8,569 nucleotides of DNA from contig JAHEFN010000086.1 of assembly GCA_024640185.1 (NCBI GenBank), positions 1-8,569 of the forward strand, in the 5' to 3' direction. Under the pieces are notes generated by a model. It saw only the letters and a program-made list of their open reading frames with translations, had not been told where the DNA came from and made no database searches. This stretch comes from Gemmatimonadota bacterium. Lineage in GTDB: Bacteria > Gemmatimonadota > Gemmatimonadetes > Gemmatimonadales > GWC2-71-9. This document shows, one piece after another, positions 7,537 to 8,569 of the stretch (position 1 is the stretch's first letter; the number at the start of each line of letters is the position of its first letter). The position numbers were made by a program, and so were the translations under genes.

Positions 7537-8569
7537 GTGACACCGCGTCTGCGCCGCTGGCTCACCGGGGGGGCCGCCGCGATCCTTCTCCTCTTCCTCG
7601 GACGCTGGCTGGTCGGCTTCCTGGCGCTCCGCTGGTGGGCGGCGGCGATCTCCCCAGACGCCCTTGCCTCGGTCACGCGCTGGTCCCTCCTCGGCCTGGC
7701 CCTCGATGTCGCGGCCGTCCTCATCGCCTCCATCTGGTTCGCCGCCCAGGCCCTCATGGTCGCCCGCTCGATCGGCTCGGTCCAGGTCGAGCATCAGATC
7801 GGCGACCTCCGCGTCAGGGAAGCCATCCCCACCAAGCTCCTCCTGACGGGCGCCTTGGCGATCGGCGCGTTGCTCGGCCTGGTGACCGGGGTGGGGGCGC
7901 GGGAATGGCGTGCCCCCCTGGCGCTCGCCTGGCAGGGGGTCCACTACGGGGTCAGTGATCCCTTCCTCGGACGCGATCTCGGTGTGCTGACGGCGAACTA
8001 TCCCGTCTGGCACCTGGCACAGCGCTACACCGCGCTCCTTGTCATCCTCGGCATCGTCCTCAGCGGCCTGCTCTATCTGGGGATCGGCGCCCTGCGACGG
8101 GTCGACCGCCGTTGGGACCTCCACCTCGACGCCAGGCGCCACCTCGGGGGACTCCTGGGCATGCTGGGGCTGGTCATCGCCGTGGGCTACCTCCTGGCCC
8201 CGATGCGTCTGGCGACCGCAGCCTTCGCCCCCACCGGCGACAGTTCAGCCACCGTGCGGATCTTGGCGGCCAATGCCGCTGCCGGCGCCGCCATCGCCGT
8301 CGCCGCGATGTCCTTCGCCTGGGCCGTCCGGGCCCGGCACTCGTTGCTCCTGGCAGGATGGACGGTCTTCGCCCTCGCCGCGCTGGCGGAGCGGGTGGCG
8401 GTTCCGGCCTTTCTGGCCGAGGGGCCATCCCGCGCGCCACCGGACGCCCCGGCCCGGCAGATGGAATCAGTCTTCTGGGGATTGCGGATCGAGGAGTCGG
8501 CCATCGCGCCGCTGGACACCACGCCGTCTTCCGTCCTGGCCCTCTGGGACGAGCGTGCGTTGTCGAGGT
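7537..8569 (+). CDS. UPF0182 family membrane protein, 5' part (runs off the window)
   Basis: The frame is open without a stop from GTG 7537 to the window end, giving 344 codons. Seven hydrophobic helices are visible at about residues 12-35, 50-75, 101-121, 164-186, 203-226, 243-265 and 270-289. A hydrophilic region begins after them. This matches UPF0182 (COG1615): a seven-helix N-terminal region followed by a large soluble domain, typically 850-1000 aa in total. Supporting motifs are SDPFLGRDLG (from Asp141 onward) before helix 4, the RQMESVFWGLRIEES stretch resembling the family's I-E-x-T-x-x-A-[YF]-G-L-x-x-[IV]-E-x motif, and ALWDERAL resembling its LWD-x-x-PL motif. No function is established. 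The GTG lies 4 bases after the mutase stop, and no clear Shine-Dalgarno is seen, so translation is probably coupled. The exact start is less certain, because no in-frame ATG occurs until codon 74, inside helix 2. Family assignment is from remembered motifs. Confidence 0.8.
   Translation, partial: MTPRLRRWLTGGAAAILLLFLGRWLVGFLALRWWAAAISPDALASVTRWSLLGLALDVAAVLIASIWFAAQALMVARSIGSVQVEHQIGDLRVREAIPTKLLLTGALAIGALLGLVTGVGAREWRAPLALAWQGVHYGVSDPFLGRDLGVLTANYPVWHLAQRYTALLVILGIVLSGLLYLGIGALRRVDRRWDLHLDARRHLGGLLGMLGLVIAVGYLLAPMRLATAAFAPTGDSSATVRILAANAAAGAAIAVAAMSFAWAVRARHSLLLAGWTVFALAALAERVAVPAFLAEGPSRAPPDAPARQMESVFWGLRIEESAIAPLDTTPSSVLALWDERALSR

Noticed and set aside
1..8569. A search for repeats, CRISPR arrays, insertion-sequence ends, tRNA or other RNA genes, and signs of horizontal transfer.
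   Set aside because: Coding sequence fills nearly the whole window with even composition. No repeat arrays, terminal inverted repeats or RNA-like intergenic segments were seen by eye.

Overview
The window is a GC-rich, single-strand, densely packed bacterial gene cluster. It holds the 3' end of a nuo operon (NADH:quinone oxidoreductase, respiratory complex I) in the canonical order nuoI (3' part only), nuoJ, nuoK, nuoL, nuoM, nuoN. These are followed in the same direction by a phosphomannomutase/phosphoglucomutase of the AlgC type and the 5' part of a large UPF0182-family membrane protein that runs off the right edge. No RNA gene, mobile element, CRISPR array, attachment site or obvious terminator was seen. 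No gap between genes exceeds 16 bases.

Layout: nuoI ends at 256 and abuts nuoJ (257-817). nuoJ and nuoK (817-1113) overlap by one base. nuoL (1116-3086) follows after 2 bases and nuoM (3090-4649) after 3. nuoN (4646-6145) overlaps nuoM by 4 bases. The mutase (6162-7532) starts 16 bases after nuoN, and the UPF0182 gene (7537 onward) 4 bases after the mutase. This spacing suggests one co-transcribed, translationally coupled unit. Five of the seven visible starts are GTG (nuoJ, nuoL, nuoN, the mutase and UPF0182).

Function: NuoI carries an Fe-S relay in the peripheral arm. NuoJ and NuoK form part of the membrane arm near the quinone module (the E-channel). NuoL, NuoM and NuoN are the three antiporter-like proton-pumping subunits, and all keep their key membrane Glu and Lys residues. 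The pump therefore looks intact. The mutase interconverts hexose-6-phosphates and hexose-1-phosphates for envelope or exopolysaccharide sugar-nucleotide synthesis. It has no direct biochemical link to complex I that I know of. The UPF0182 protein has no established function.

Organism: the high GC content, GTG-rich starts, a 14-subunit-type bacterial nuo order and an UPF0182 protein suggest a free-living respiring bacterium. Gemmatimonadota or a neighbouring high-GC phylum is my guess, but this is low-confidence inference from general resemblance. I find no convincing new biological system. The region is mostly housekeeping, and its most poorly understood part is the UPF0182 gene and its linkage.
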